Assembly: GCA_036873755.1 (NCBI GenBank)
Contig: JAVTVY010018999.1
Span: 1-64,000, forward strand
Reading direction: 5' to 3'
DNA from: Hanleya hanleyi
Lineage: Eukaryota > Mollusca > Polyplacophora > Lepidopleurida > Hanleyidae
DNA length: 64,000 nucleotides
Made by a program: the position numbers and the translations under genes. The notes beneath the pieces are model-generated. The model was not told the origin of the DNA. It was given only the letters and a program-made list of their open reading frames with translations, and made no database searches. Below, piece by piece: positions 42,604-54,115 of the stretch. Position 1 is the first letter of the stretch, and every line of letters begins with the position of its first letter.

Positions 42604-45125
42604 TATTGCGGTAAAGAACATATGACACTGCCAACAACACCTCCGTACAAGAACAATCTTACTGCCCATACAGTCTCACTTTCATGTATAAATAGGGTGG
42701 CGCCATACAGTCACTCTTCGAAACTAAACTAAAGTTATCCACTGAATGGATTTATTTCCGTGAAATTGAAAATTTCATGGGGCATTTAACTCCCCGAAAT
42801 TTCAGACACTCACTCCCATCCATCCCCGTACACAAATCAGGTGTGTGAATTGAAGAGGGGGGAGGTATAAATTATCAATTCTTCTGTTTAAGTATATTAA
42901 AAATTCATCCCTTTGCTGGGTTAGAAAACACACACTATCTACGGCGTGTTCGCACGACCTGTGCCCATCACGGTGCGATGGAGTGCCCAAGTACATCCAT
43001 CCATCCATCCACAGACCCAATCTAGGATCCCTCAATCTGCAAAGATGGCGGCTAAAAAAGCTAGTACATGTATGTTGCAGAAGACCTGTAAAATGTAATT
43101 TAATAATCATACTACATGTACATAATACAGTATCTGGGCTTCTAGACTAAGAGTGAGCTGTCCTCTCTGTTTCTACTATACATGGATTGATGACAAGTAT
43201 GGAGTCATCTGGAGCCTGTAGTAAGATACATGTACATATATGCAATATCTTCTCCCTGTGGTCAAGGAGTTATTCAGCTAAATTTATCAAGACTGCATGA
43301 ATCTTCACTCAAAGCTCGATCATCCAGTAGTGGCAGGAAAAAGCCCTCATATATCACACCAATAGACAGAGGGAGTTATCCCCCACGGCTATTAGAGGCT
43401 CGTCGCATCAGTTCCTCACTGTCAGCATGCTCAGACAGGGTGGTCGAGAAATTGCAATCGCCTGGATACTTCTCACCAGACACATGGACAGCCCCGATTT
43501 ATCAACAGATTAAGATATCGTACTGGGAACATATTCAGTGGCGTGAAGATAATGGTCAGCCATATAAGAACTGAACAATTTATGGCCTATATAGTCCCCG
43601 ATCTGCTGGATCATATGGTATTGTTATTAGTATTAATGGGTAAACTATATGAATATAATAATGCACAACCTTGTGTGTACATATTTAATAAATCTACAAT
43701 GTACATTGATCTTCATAGGAGCTCTGTTATTCTTTACGGATATTCCTTGTCTGACGTTGAAGGTGAAAGCAAGATCGCCTAGATGAAAGAACTGTGCTGG
43801 GAATATCTACAGTATCTCTCTGCTGTGACACTACAGCGGTCCCTTTTATTTAAGTTTACATCAATGTACTATTGCACTGGATGTGTGGGATCTCTTGAAT
43901 GGAATGTTTTTACCGAAAATAACATTCTGTGAACATGTGGGACTTAATTGATGATGCTGAGTTTGTCTTGGTCAAAACTTTTGCATACAAAACTTTGTCT
44001 AATCAGGGCCAGATTGACATTTTTTTTAACCGGTTCTCTGAACATGCTGAAACCAATAGTAAACTGAAGCAACCACATGTTCATGTAATGTTGCTAAATA
44101 TCACGTGGTCTCGGGTTGTATTTTAGACCATCAGATCATTGACCTTTTGACCCCAATCTTGGTACCTGACACATGGTATGCCATGAGTGTGAGGAGGTAT
44201 TTCTGACTTTGATCATAATCCACACCTGTGGACTGCAGTAATATCACAGATGATGTTTATAACAATTTTTAGTGAAGGCAGGGGGAGAATTGTGACTTAA
44301 CATTTGACCTCGTTACCTTTGACCATTTCAGTAGCTGGCATATTGTCTCTGATGTATCCACTCAAAACAATTTGAAATTCAATATTTCCTGTTTTTTTTT
44401 TAGTGCGAGTGATACAATTGTTATTGACTGGTGCAGAACTACAATCTTGTCCACAAGGAGAATCATGGTATATTAGCCGGTTATGTGTCCAGGCATCCAC
44501 ATGAATGCCCTGTGACCTATTTAGTCTTAATTTTGACACCCTAAACCTTGCAAATTTTAACATGGGAGAGGTAGGGAATACACCCAATTTGGACATTCTA
44601 TTCCGAATAAAAAAAGTAAAAACGAGCAATTTGGACACCCTACTAGAAATTCCTGACTAACCGCCTAAGAAAAATGACATCATACATGGACTTTCTTGTG
44701 GGAAGTCTAGGCCCTTCCAGAGAGCCATAATTTCTAAATTAAAATCATATGTGAATTGGCCAGTGTTCCAGGTCTTTGATTCAGCCATAACAGAGGTTCA
44801 GATTGCAATAATGAAAGTCATTACTCAAAGCCAAATCAGGAGACTTCACTGCAGGTTCAGAAGTATAGTCATAATCTGCAAACAGTTATGTGGCCTGCAG
44901 AGGAATAGTATGATACAAGTTGTGGAGTGAGAAAATGAAGATGTGAACTGGAGATTATTAGGAGGAGGAAGTCATCAATAAGGCCTGACCACTGTAGACA
45001 GGTTTAACCAGGCTTGGGCAATTCTCATAATTAGCAGACTGTGGGAGGGAAGTTGACACTCAGTAACCTAGTCAGCCGTGAACTGTGGATGGGCCAATAC
45101 CACACATGGGGCCAATACCACACTG
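42604..45125. other. Stretch around the unrecognised ORF
   Basis: Holds the candidate ORF at 43230-43574 and CATC-type microsatellites (about 42990-43010). The rest shows no repeats or exons that I can support. Confidence 0.5.
43230..43574 (+). CDS. Unrecognised 114-codon ORF, possible terminal exon
   Basis: I do not recognise this protein. The frame reads through SLKARSSSSGRKKPSYITPI, LLEARRISSSLSACSD and SPGYFSPDTWTAPIYQQI and ends WREDNGQPYKN. It has balanced codon use, a Ser/Arg-rich first half and a Trp/Tyr-rich end, unlike the repeat-derived ORFs around it, and no copy elsewhere in the window. It lies on the strand opposite the STK32 gene, inside or just outside its large 5' intron. 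The ATG at 43230 may be the start, or this may be the last exon of a spliced gene with an acceptor near 43260-43280. A poly(A) signal AATAAA lies at 43687, about 110 nt after the stop. No partner exons were identified. Confidence 0.4.
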   Translation: MYIYAISSPCGQGVIQLNLSRLHESSLKARSSSSGRKKPSYITPIDRGSYPPRLLEARRISSSLSACSDRVVEKLQSPGYFSPDTWTAPIYQQIKISYWEHIQWREDNGQPYKN

Positions 45126-46406
45126 CAGGGTTATATCCAGGAATTTGAAGTAGTGTCCTTATTTGAAAAAAATAATGCCGAGCGCAGCGAGGCGTAGCGT
45201 ACAGGCCGGGGTCCAGGGGCCTCCTAGGCCCCTGGAAGCTCTGGGGTCTTAGATGCTCTCAGGAGCATTCGAGCCCATTTCTGGCTATTTAAATGTCTTG
45301 TCAGATACCTGTAGATAATGAACAATTTACTTCTTTTTTTCCCAAATTTTCACCATATTCAGGCTGATCTTGCTTGTGTTTCAAAATGACAAAGTTGAGC
45401 AGGGACTTGCTGCATGAATTTCCAGATCATTTACTCCACGTGCTGTCAGATTGATACTATACCATGATGTCAACTTTGACTAAACTAATAACAACTAACC
45501 TTTTTGCTGATTAGACTAGGGCTCAGGGGCCGCCTAGGCGCCGAGAAACTCTGGGACCCTTGATGCTCTTAGAAGCATTCTAACCGATTCCTGGCTGCAC
45601 ATGTCTTGTCGATCAGACAAGCATATCATGCACATTTTATTTCTTGTTTAATTTGATCATCTGCTTTTAAAATTATTTACAGCTGCTGCTTTCAAAATTT
45701 CTATTGAATAGATTCCTCTGTACAGTATTTTTATACCATGCTGTATATCATTCGAAGCTAATTCTCTTCCCACCTCGACTGCCTAAACGGGTTGAACATA
45801 ATTTGTCCCAGCTTCGATGCCTGCATCATTTTCCATGTCGTGTTCAACATCTGCTTGACCTGTGTTTTCAATACCGGCAGCACAGCATCGAGCAAAGAGA
45901 ACGTCGACTTTGTGGCAGTCAGACCCTTCATCTTCCTTTATTTTTTTTTTCAAATGTCCAGCCAATACACCGCATCCTCTTGTGCGCCGCTACCCTTCGT
46001 ATTTCCCCCAGACCGACCTTTCTGTCCCGCCATGACGGCTTGTCATTGCAGATACAACGCGAGAACGCACGTGCGCTGCCTAGCTCTCCAGACACTCACA
46101 GACGTACATATTTCCGACTTCATTCATAGTACAGACCTCTGCCTGGAGAACGAAAACTATTGCGCCCCTAGTGGCCAAGCTTATATCAACGGATAGATGC
46201 ATAGTTGTCTCCCTTGCCATAAGTTGTCTAACGCGAGTTGACACACACTCGTCCAGGTTTACGACTTTCAAACATCGTAAAAAAACATCATTTGATTTTT
46301 GAAAAAAATCATTTGATATTTTGCAAAAACATATTCATTTTTAATTCATTTGATTTTGTACCTGTGTCCGTTTCACGGACGCTGTGAGACCCTAGATCTA
46401 ACCCTG
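45126..46406. mobile_element. CAGGG-ended (hAT-like) element, copy 1, 5-bp target duplication
   Basis: Starts CAGGGTTATATCCAGG and ends GATCTAACCCTG, flanked by CACTG (45121-45125 and 46407-46411). The 1281-bp sequence is close to identical to 55885-57145 and 57634-58911. On the minus strand all copies carry an ORF (GVLAGHLKKKIKEDEGSD) whose ATG context begins MAGQKGRSGG in the third copy. In this copy a 1-bp deletion near 45980 breaks the frame upstream. It may be the N-terminal remnant of a transposase; I cannot confirm that. Confidence 0.83.
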
Positions 46407-46411
46407 CACTG

Positions 46412-46936
46412 TGCCCATCACACCGAACAGCAACTTTCTGCAATACATCACAGAATTGATTGGCCTTTTTGCAAGCTAGTTCTGGTGTAATGCATGGGTG
46501 GTGAAAATGGCGAAGTCAAAAAGCTCTTCCAAGAATTTACAACACAAATATTAACCTCCGAATATCGCGCAGACCTTCAAACATTGTGTAGCTTGGATAA
46601 ATGACCTTCAGCTAGAATTTTAAAATAAAATCCTATCACCTGTTATTAAATGTTTCCTCTGTGTGTTGCTCGAAAGGCATTTAGAAGATCTGCAATGTTT
46701 GAATGATGGGTGGCCAGGTTCATATACTGATATAATCATTTTGCAGAGCACAATCAAGTTACAAGTCAATGGATCCATCCATCCATCCATTGTATGTAAA
46801 TATTCTTTACTGCATTGTACTGATGAACCGGTCTCAAGCATTCCTCACTAAAGACATGTGCTTAGACATCAACCTTCATCACTTTAGCAAGTTTACTGCG
46901 AGATGCCCCTATCACAGATGTGAATACAGCTTTTTG
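46412..46936. other. Non-coding stretch
   Basis: CATC microsatellite at about 46772-46788. ORFs up to 73 codons overlap it on both strands. Nothing was recognised. Confidence 0.5.
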
Positions 46937-47152
46937 CGTTCGACACACCGGTTCTCGTCAGATCACCAAAGTTAAGCAACGTTAAGCTCGGTCAATACTT
47001 GGATGGGTGACCGGGTGCTCTACTGGCTGGGCTGTTCAGTGTCAAAGGTAATAGGAACTGTGAGCACTCTCGTGTTCTGGCACATGTAGGCACCGTCGTG
47101 ATATGACTGAAACAAGGTTGAAAACGACGTTAAACCCTACTACTCACTCCTG
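46937..47152 (+). mobile_element. SINE with a 5S rRNA-derived head
   Basis: About 46950-47030 matches metazoan 5S rRNA: ACACCGGTTCTCGTC, GATCACCAAAGTTAAGCAAC and TACTTGGATGGGTGACCG, including the internal pol III control elements. The 5S 3' part is interrupted (the CCTGGGAACACC segment is missing), so this is not a working 5S gene. A ~110-bp body follows, ending in ACAAGGTTGAAAACGACGTT and ACTACTCACTC. SINEs of the 5S-headed class (SINE3) are known in molluscs and fish. Confidence 0.8.
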
Positions 47153-47187
47153 TGATGCTTCGAATCGGCTACATTTCAATCAGGCCC

Positions 47188-47454
47188 ATCTCCCTAGTAT
47201 AATCCGTGGCGTGTCCGATTCCTACTCCTCCACTTTACTCACTGCACAGCGGGTCGCATAGGTGTGGCGCGGGATAGGGTGGGGCGAGAGACCTGGGGTT
47301 TTCGCTACCTGAGATTCCATGGGCCAGGCTTACACCCTACAGTAGAATGGGTCGATTGCGCATGCGCGATGAGTAGTGCGCGATGAGTAGTATAGAAAGG
47401 GCTCGCGATCTCCCTATCCCTATAAACTAGCCCATGGGGGTGAATGAGCACTCG
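47188..47454 (-). repeat. ~255-bp dispersed repeat R, copy 2
   Basis: Inverted copy of 5376-5628. It has an extra short duplication of GCGCGATGAGTAGT (about 47365-47390). It ends about 10 bp before HINE B2 begins. Confidence 0.75.
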
Positions 47455-48699
47455 TTATGTTAACACAGGAAGGAAGCAATCAGAGATTGCTCAATTGTAT
47501 GCCCCCCCTTCCGCTTTAATCCGACACTGCCCCGCCATTGTTCTGTTGTTTATTGGTTGGTGGAGGCCTAATTTGGATAATTATAAAAATTCTGTTTCAG
47601 TCACTTTTTTTGCCATGCCTCACACAATACATATTCCAAGTATCAACCAACAAGTGATAATACGATGTTTCGATGCAAGATGGTCACCAGGGCTTTCGCC
47701 AAATCCGAAAATGTGACCTGGTTATGAGACCTACATTCCTTGGGAGTATATTGTGGTGAAATTATGAAGCAATCAGTGAACTTTGACTTTTGCACCCAAT
47801 TCACTCTTTTGGGGCAATTTCATACTTCAGGACCTATGTTGTCTGCTTTGGAATGTAGAATAACATATAATATAGCCATTTTCCTGGTCCAAATCGGTTA
47901 TGGACGGAGATCCAGCCTGGACAAATAAATATATCCCATTCACTTAGGTTTGATAAACAAAGGGCCATAACTCTTGAAAATATAACCGAAAGCAGAGAAA
48001 CTTCACGCTGCATACCAATGGGTCACTGACCACATATCATGCAAATTTCATACTTGTCCATACAATAATAACCGAGATCCAGCCCTACAAGTCTCAATTC
48101 ACAAAGATTTGATGAAAAAAGGGCCATAACTCTTGAAAATATATGCAAAATTTGGAGAAACTTCACGCTGCACAATTACAGGGCACTGACCACATATCCT
48201 GCAAATTTCATAATTGTCCATAAAATATTAACCGAGATCCAGCACGGACAAGTCGCAATTTACAAAAATTTGAAGAAAAAAGGGCCATAACTCTTGAAAA
48301 TATATGCCAAACACGGAGAAACTTTACGCTGCACAACTACAGGGTACTGACAACATATCCTGCAAATTTCATAATTGTCCATACAATATTAACCGAGATC
48401 CAGCCCGGACAAGTCCCAATTCACGGAGAATTCAGGAACAAAGGGCCATAACTCTTGAAAATATAAGCGAAACGTGGTGAAACTTTACGCTGCACATCTG
48501 TGGGGCACTGACCACATATCATGCAAATTCCATACTTAATATTAACCAAGATCCAGCCCGGACAAGTCCCATTCACAGTGATTTCAGAAAAAGGGCCATA
48601 ACTCTTGAAAATTATACCGGAACTCGGAAAAAACGCTGCACATCTACGAGGCACTGGCCACATTCCATGCAAGTTTCAATCTCGTCCATCAAATATTAA

Positions 48700-50601
48700 C
48701 CCTTTCGCCGATTATTTCCCCTGACCAGAGTTCGAATTTGGCACCTGTCCGTCAGTCCGAGACTGGTAAAAAATCAAACGGACTGGTGTGAGTGACTGAA
48801 CAACAAGTCCGTCGGACTGGTAACAAAAAAGCTCTCAGTTCATTGTGTAAACTATTTCTCTGGATATCTCCGCACACAATTTGTAAAGAATGAAAAAACT
48901 AATGTCTGTTTTCGGTTACCCGATCAAGTCTAAATAAATCGTGGGAGTCTAAAACAATTTCCAGCACATTCCAACGAAATCACGACCACGGCCGCGTTTT
49001 ACGACAACAACAACAACAACCGTAAAGCGGTGCGAACACAGCATACCGTAAAGTGTGACTGTAATGCAGCATGGCAATGCAGGTTGGCGATCTTTTCAGA
49101 AAATAAAGCTCCCAATTCCAGATCGGGAATCGAGAAATCAGCACTATAAATACGCTTCAGTCGACCTGATCATGTTTACCAGGACAATTTTAAACGTATT
49201 CTCCATCAACTTCGAAAGAAATCTACATATTTTTTGGCTTGAAATGGCGTTTGTTGAAGCAGTGTTTTTCGCGACGACACGTGCAGTCAAAGTCGCCGTC
49301 AAAGTCCAGCCGACGGGGTTTGTCGTCTGTGATTATCTTCACACACGTTCAAGAAATTCAAGAAATGCACAGTTATTAATTTCTTATTTAGTAGCAACCA
49401 CCACAGAGCACAAAATATTCATGATGACAAATGTTCCCACATCATATTTTATTTAATATTAACGGACTAGTAAAAATATTTGCGGACTGGTTACATTTTT
49501 GGCTCACCAGTCCGGCGGACTGGTTCAAATTTTTCTTAAATTCGAACACTGCTGACAAAAGTGACCTGCTGACGATCAATTCCTTGAGAACTGTTAAAAT
49601 TTGTATATGTTGTCTTTGGAATGTTAGAAAACGTGTTTGCGTCTGAGATTTGTAGAAAAACATAGGGACCCCATCTCCACAATGAACACTCCGGTGTTAT
49701 TTGCTCCAGTTTTATAGCAAAATAAATAAAATAGCATACAAAATTAGGTTTTACTTCAAGAGAATGCGCCCCGGCTTTCTCGACTTGAAAACGTCAAAAT
49801 TTAACGGAGAAATCGTCTTTTTTCGATCGCATTTGACAGTGTTTATCTCGAGTTGTACTCGGCCATTTGCAATGTTTGACCTCTCATTGGAAAGCGTGGG
49901 CTTTCCCCTTTCTGTACATGACATGACCTGGGACGGATGGCAAAAATAAAACGGAGGATACGATTGGATTGAAAATGATGTAATTCCATTTTTCCAGCCA
50001 CTGTCTACGCGCTTCTTATCTGTTGGCGGATGGAGGTCACGTGGGCGAAATTACGCATACCGATTGGCTCGTCGTCCGAAGGCGGCAACCATCTTGGGCG
50101 AAATAGAAAGTTGGTTGTCAAACTTTGTGGATCAAGACTTGTAAAAATATGGAAATAAACTTTGCCGGTTGTCGTTGGCAGTTTTAATCGTCTGGGGAAT
50201 ATTTACCACGCTTTACCAGTCGTGTAACATCAAAAATACAGGAGTTTGGATGAGGTTTTCGATGATTTTTTTCATTTCTGCGGCTTGCTGCCGAGAGGCC
50301 CGTCACACGGTATGTGGAAAAAAACGCATTTTTCGCTCCGATTTTTTTCGTTCAACATCTAATTTTGCTTTATTTCTTTTGCGGAACAAACAAACAATTT
50401 CGAGAATCAAATTGATCAAGGTTTTGACTTTCCAAAAGTATACAGTGTTTGATAGGTTTCCGTTAAAACGAATGCAAAAAAATAAAAGTGCTGTACCCAT
50501 CGTGATGGCCAACAGGTTTAAAGCTAACCCGGTCTACCGGGGATGGTCGTATGGGTGGCACTCTCGTTATCCCCGTACACCGGGTTTAATCGATGAAAGG
50601 G
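48700..50601. mobile_element. TTAA/CCCTTTC element (piggyBac-like) inside HINE B2
   Basis: TTAA at 48696-48699 and 50602-50605 flank CCCTTTCGCCGATTATTTCC and the inverted TAATCGATGAAAGGG end. It is in opposite orientation to the 39179-40253 copy. Removing the nested 48726-49551 insertion and one 5-bp duplication leaves 1071 bp, against 1075 bp in the other copy. The ORF at 50169-50756 runs out of the element into HINE sequence and is not a gene. Confidence 0.85.
48726..49551. mobile_element. CAG-ended TIR element nested in the TTAA element
   Basis: Ends CAGAGTTCGAATTTGG and AAATTCGAACACTG are flanked by CTGAC (48721-48725 and 49552-49556). The uninterrupted TTAA copy at 39179-40253 reads straight through this site (minus sense CCCCTGACAAAAG), showing the pre-insertion state. 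Its ends resemble the 52857-53729 element. Both subterminal regions have inverted GTCCGNCGGACTGGT-type words. The 133-codon ORF at 49055-49456 is unrecognised. Confidence 0.82.
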
Positions 50602-50719
50602 TTAACCGAGATATTGCGCGGACAAGAAATTCGGATGGACAGACGGACGGACGGACAGACGACGGAGGCAACGACAATACCGCTCGGGCAGAATCTGCCC
50701 GAGAGGTAAAAACTGTAGT

Positions 50720-51360
50720 AACTCGGCTTGACATTATAGTGAATGACTTTAATTGAGCCAAAGATGAAAGAGAAATACACTTAGAAAAAATATTTAAAAA
50801 AAAAAATCGATTTAAATTTTTTTTTAATATTTATTAATTTTCATAATTTATTGGAAATAATTATACGTAGACATCGACCATCCAATATCCTACAGGCCAG
50901 GCAACTGTGCCTTCACCATGTGGATTTCTGGCAATAGAGATAAGAAATAATCAAGTATGAGTTTTTCTTCATATAGCTGAAATTTCAGTTGTCAATAGTT
51001 TTGAGGGATATACTGAGTTTATTATTCATTCTCAATTGATATGAATGCACATTTGTCCATAACTGTCAGTTTTGTGGGATATATTGAGTGATTTCCGATA
51101 AACGGAAGGTAACGAAACCGCTTAAAACTCAGTCTAATAACATTTGTCATAATCAATGCATGTGGCTCATAAATTCAACCTACCTGCAGTGTAAATGTAC
51201 CAGCCACTGTGGACATTGTTCAGATTAAACGTCTGCACGAAATGCTATGTTTTAGGAATACATGATGAAAATATAGAGTTTTTGTTACTCTACTCCATCT
51301 ACATGTATGAACTTAATTTTGAAACCTATTTTGATGAGTTAATGTGAATACACATCCCCA
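50720..51360. other. Non-coding AT-rich stretch
   Basis: A/T homopolymer runs at about 50790-50830. Nothing else was recognised. Confidence 0.6.
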
Positions 51361-52299
51361 AACACAGGAAGGAAGCAATCAGAGATTGCTCAATTGTATG
51401 CCCCCCCCCTCCTTCCGCATTAATCCGACACTGCCCCGCCATTGTTCTGTTCTGTATTGGTCAGTGAAGGCCTAATTTGAATAATTATAAAAATTCTATT
51501 TCAGTCACTTTTTTGCCATGCCTCGCATAATACATATTCCAAGTATCGACCAACAAGTGATAATACAATGTTTTGATGCAAGATGGTCGCCAGGGCTTTC
51601 GCTAAATCCGAAAATGTGACCTGGTTATGAGACCTACTATGAAGTGATCAGTGAACTTTGAATTTTGCACCCAATTCACTCTTTTTGGGGCAATTTCATA
51701 CTTCAGGACCCGGTGGTCTGCTTTGGAATGTAGAATAATATAGCCATTTTCCCAGTCCAAATCAGTTATGGACTGTGATCCAGCCAGGACAAATAAATAT
51801 ATCCCACTTAGGTTTGATACACAAAGGGCCATAACTCTTGAAAATATAACCGAAAGCAGAGAAACTTCACGCTGCACAACTATGGGGCATTGACCACATA
51901 TCATGCAAATTTCATTCTTGTCCATACAATATTAACCGAGATCTAGCCTGGACAAATCCCAATTCACAACGATTTTAAAAAAGGGCCATAACTCTTGAAA
52001 ATATACGCAAAACGCGGAGAACCTTCACGCTGCACACCTACAGGGCACTGACCACATATCCTGCAAATTTCATAATTGTCTATGCAATATTAACCGAGAT
52101 CCAGTCCGGACAAGTCCCAATTCACACAAATATGAAGAACAAGCGTTCTGAGAACCCCAACATCTCGCCTTTCGGGGTCATCCGCCAAAGGTGCAGCAGT
52201 ATTGAAAGCATACATGTAGAGCAAACAATAAGGTCTGGAATAGGTGATGTGGTACAGACAATAATGTCGGGAATAGATTATCTGGTACAGACAATAACA

Positions 52300-54115
52300 T
52301 CTGTCCCATGTGGGATTACTGGCAAAAGTTAATCCCATGTAGGATGGATAGGTCAGTGCCGTTGGATTACTGGTACATAGGGCAGTCCAGTGTGACATTA
52401 CTGCTGGATAGTTCAGTCCCATGTGAGATTACTGCTGGATAGGCCAGTCCTGTGTAGGATTACTGCTGGGTGGACCAGTCCCATGTTATTACTGATGGAT
52501 AGTCCCCTGTGGGATTAATGCTGGATAGTCCAGTCCCAAGTGGGATTACTGCTGGATAGGCCAGTCCTGTCTGGGATTACTGCTGGATAGGTGAGTCTCG
52601 TATGCGATTAATGCTGGATAGGACAGTCCCATGTGGGATTACTGCTGCATAGGCAGTCCCGTGTGGGATTACTGCTGCATACGGCAATCCTGTGTGGGAT
52701 TATGGCTGAGGAGGCCAGTCCCGTGTGGGATTACTGCTGGATAGGCTAAACCTGTGTGGGATTACAGCGGAATAGGTCAGTCCCATGTAAAATTATGGCT
52801 GGATAGGTCAGTGCCATGTGGGATTACTGCTGAAAATTGCAATCCAGTGTCATATTCAGTGCTTCGGATTTGAAAAATCCAGAAGAGCTAAAAATCGCTC
52901 TTCTAATTTTGTCAAGAAGAGCGATCACTCCTCTAAAAAAAAACCCTTCTAAAAACTTTTAGAAGAGCTATTTACGAGTATGGGGATGTAACTAGTAATT
53001 CCCATTTTATGATTCTTCTTGCAAGAAAAATATTAGTATTATTTTCAAACATTATGAAATGCGACATCAATATTATCTGACAATCATGTATGAAATGTTG
53101 ATAATAAACGTAAGCGAAACCAGTTATCCCTGATGTGTTTCATTGTTATCCCTTTATTTCGTTCTGTGCCTTTCCTCGGATTCTGCGATGTTTGAGAATT
53201 TTGTCAATGTTTTGCGCAGTTTGTGCCAAACTTCTGTTATGGTACCATGCCGTTTCGGCCGTATACGATAGAACACCACCAGTGTTCCGCCTTTTAAATG
53301 TTTCTAGTCTAACTGTTGGTGGAAGTTTTGTAGCCATTTCGCTTATTCGCTGCCACAATCGATCAAACAAATCCCAAAATCAGACGAGCGCCAACAACAA
53401 TATGTCCGTCGACACATGCACACACAGCTGTATCCGCCGCTGTGATTGGTCAGTATTACACACAGCTGTAGAAATTTAACCAATTATAAGCGAGGACATT
53501 TCGGTCCTCGGTTAAATCCGAACCAAGTTTAACTCCTTTGCCAGAAGAGCTCGCACACTTCCGGATTTTCGTGATCGAAACGTCTTGCGTTTTCATGGAA
53601 AGTTATTAGAGGTAAATAAAGATTATTCCATACGATAAATTCAAGAAGCGCGAAAAAGAGCCTCTAAATTTTGATTCAGGCGCGCGATTGAGCGCTTTCG
53701 CTCTCGCGCTTCTTAAATCCGAAGCACTGCATATTACATCTGGATAGGTCAGTCCCATGAGAGATTACTGCTGCATAAGCCAGTCCCGTGTGGAATTACT
53801 GCTGGATAGGCCAGTCCCATGTGGGATTACTGCAGGATAGTTTAGTCCGGTCTGGGATTACTGCTGGACAGGTCAGTCCCGTGTGGCATTACTGCTGGAT
53901 AGGCCAGTGCCATTGGGATTACTGCTGGATAGGTCAGTCCTGTGTGAGATTACTGATGAATAGGCCAGTCCCAAATGGGATTACTGCTGGATAGACCAGT
54001 TCGGTCTGGGATTACAGCTGGAAAGGTCAGTCCCGTATGGCAATACTGCTGGATAGGCCAATGCCATTTGGGATTACTGCTGGATAGGTCAGTCCCGTGT
54101 GGGATTACTGCGGGA
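52300..54115. repeat. 30-31 bp minisatellite, split by a TIR element
   Basis: Units have consensus GGGATTACTGCTGGATAGGC followed by CAGTCCCRTGT, about 18 units before 52850 and about 12 after 53736. The break is the insertion at 52857-53729. The 60-70 codon ORFs reading CWIGQSH/ITAG words are by-products of the repeat. Confidence 0.88.
52857..53729. mobile_element. CAG-ended TIR element, 6-bp target duplication, copy 2
   Basis: Perfect 15-bp inverted ends CAGTGCTTCGGATTT and AAATCCGAAGCACTG are flanked by exact CATATT (52851-52856 and 53730-53735). The interior has AGAAGAGCT-type repeats on the left and GAGCGCTTTCGCTC palindromes on the right. ORFs of 114 (plus) and 74 codons (minus) overlap at 53135-53479; neither is recognised. 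Confidence 0.85.

Larger units (their letters stand above)
47464..50709 (+). mobile_element. HINE-like element B2, with nested insertions and a foreign tail
   Basis: It starts ACACAGGAAGGAAGCAATC as in B1 and carries about seven ~160-bp B core units (to 48695). It is interrupted by the TTAA element at 48700-50601, then resumes CCGAGATATTGCGCGGACAA and GACGG repeats. The tail is a CTCGGGCAGAATCTGCCCGA hairpin ending GAGGTAAAA, not the B-type poly-G hairpin, so head and tail come from different families. Confidence 0.75.

Noticed and set aside
45704..46129. Plus-strand 141-codon ORF, repeated at 56458 and 58210
   Set aside because: It lies within the CAGGG element, overlaps the minus-strand candidate and is disrupted differently in each copy.
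46950..47035. Functional 5S rRNA gene
   Set aside because: The 5' stem and the CCTGGGAACACC segment are missing and a SINE body follows directly.
50169..50756. 195-codon ORF (also 39117-39611 minus)
   Set aside because: It spans a TTAA element and runs out into HINE sequence. Between the two copies the changes are mostly non-synonymous, so there is no sign of selection for protein.
53135..53479. 114-codon ORF inside the CAG element as a transposase
   Set aside because: No DDE-type or zinc-finger motif, and an overlapping minus-strand ORF of similar quality; the 845-bp sister copy has no comparable ORF.
52300..54115. Regular 30-bp repeats resembling a CRISPR array
   Set aside because: Units are contiguous with no unique spacers, vary by point changes and lie in animal intronic DNA: a minisatellite.
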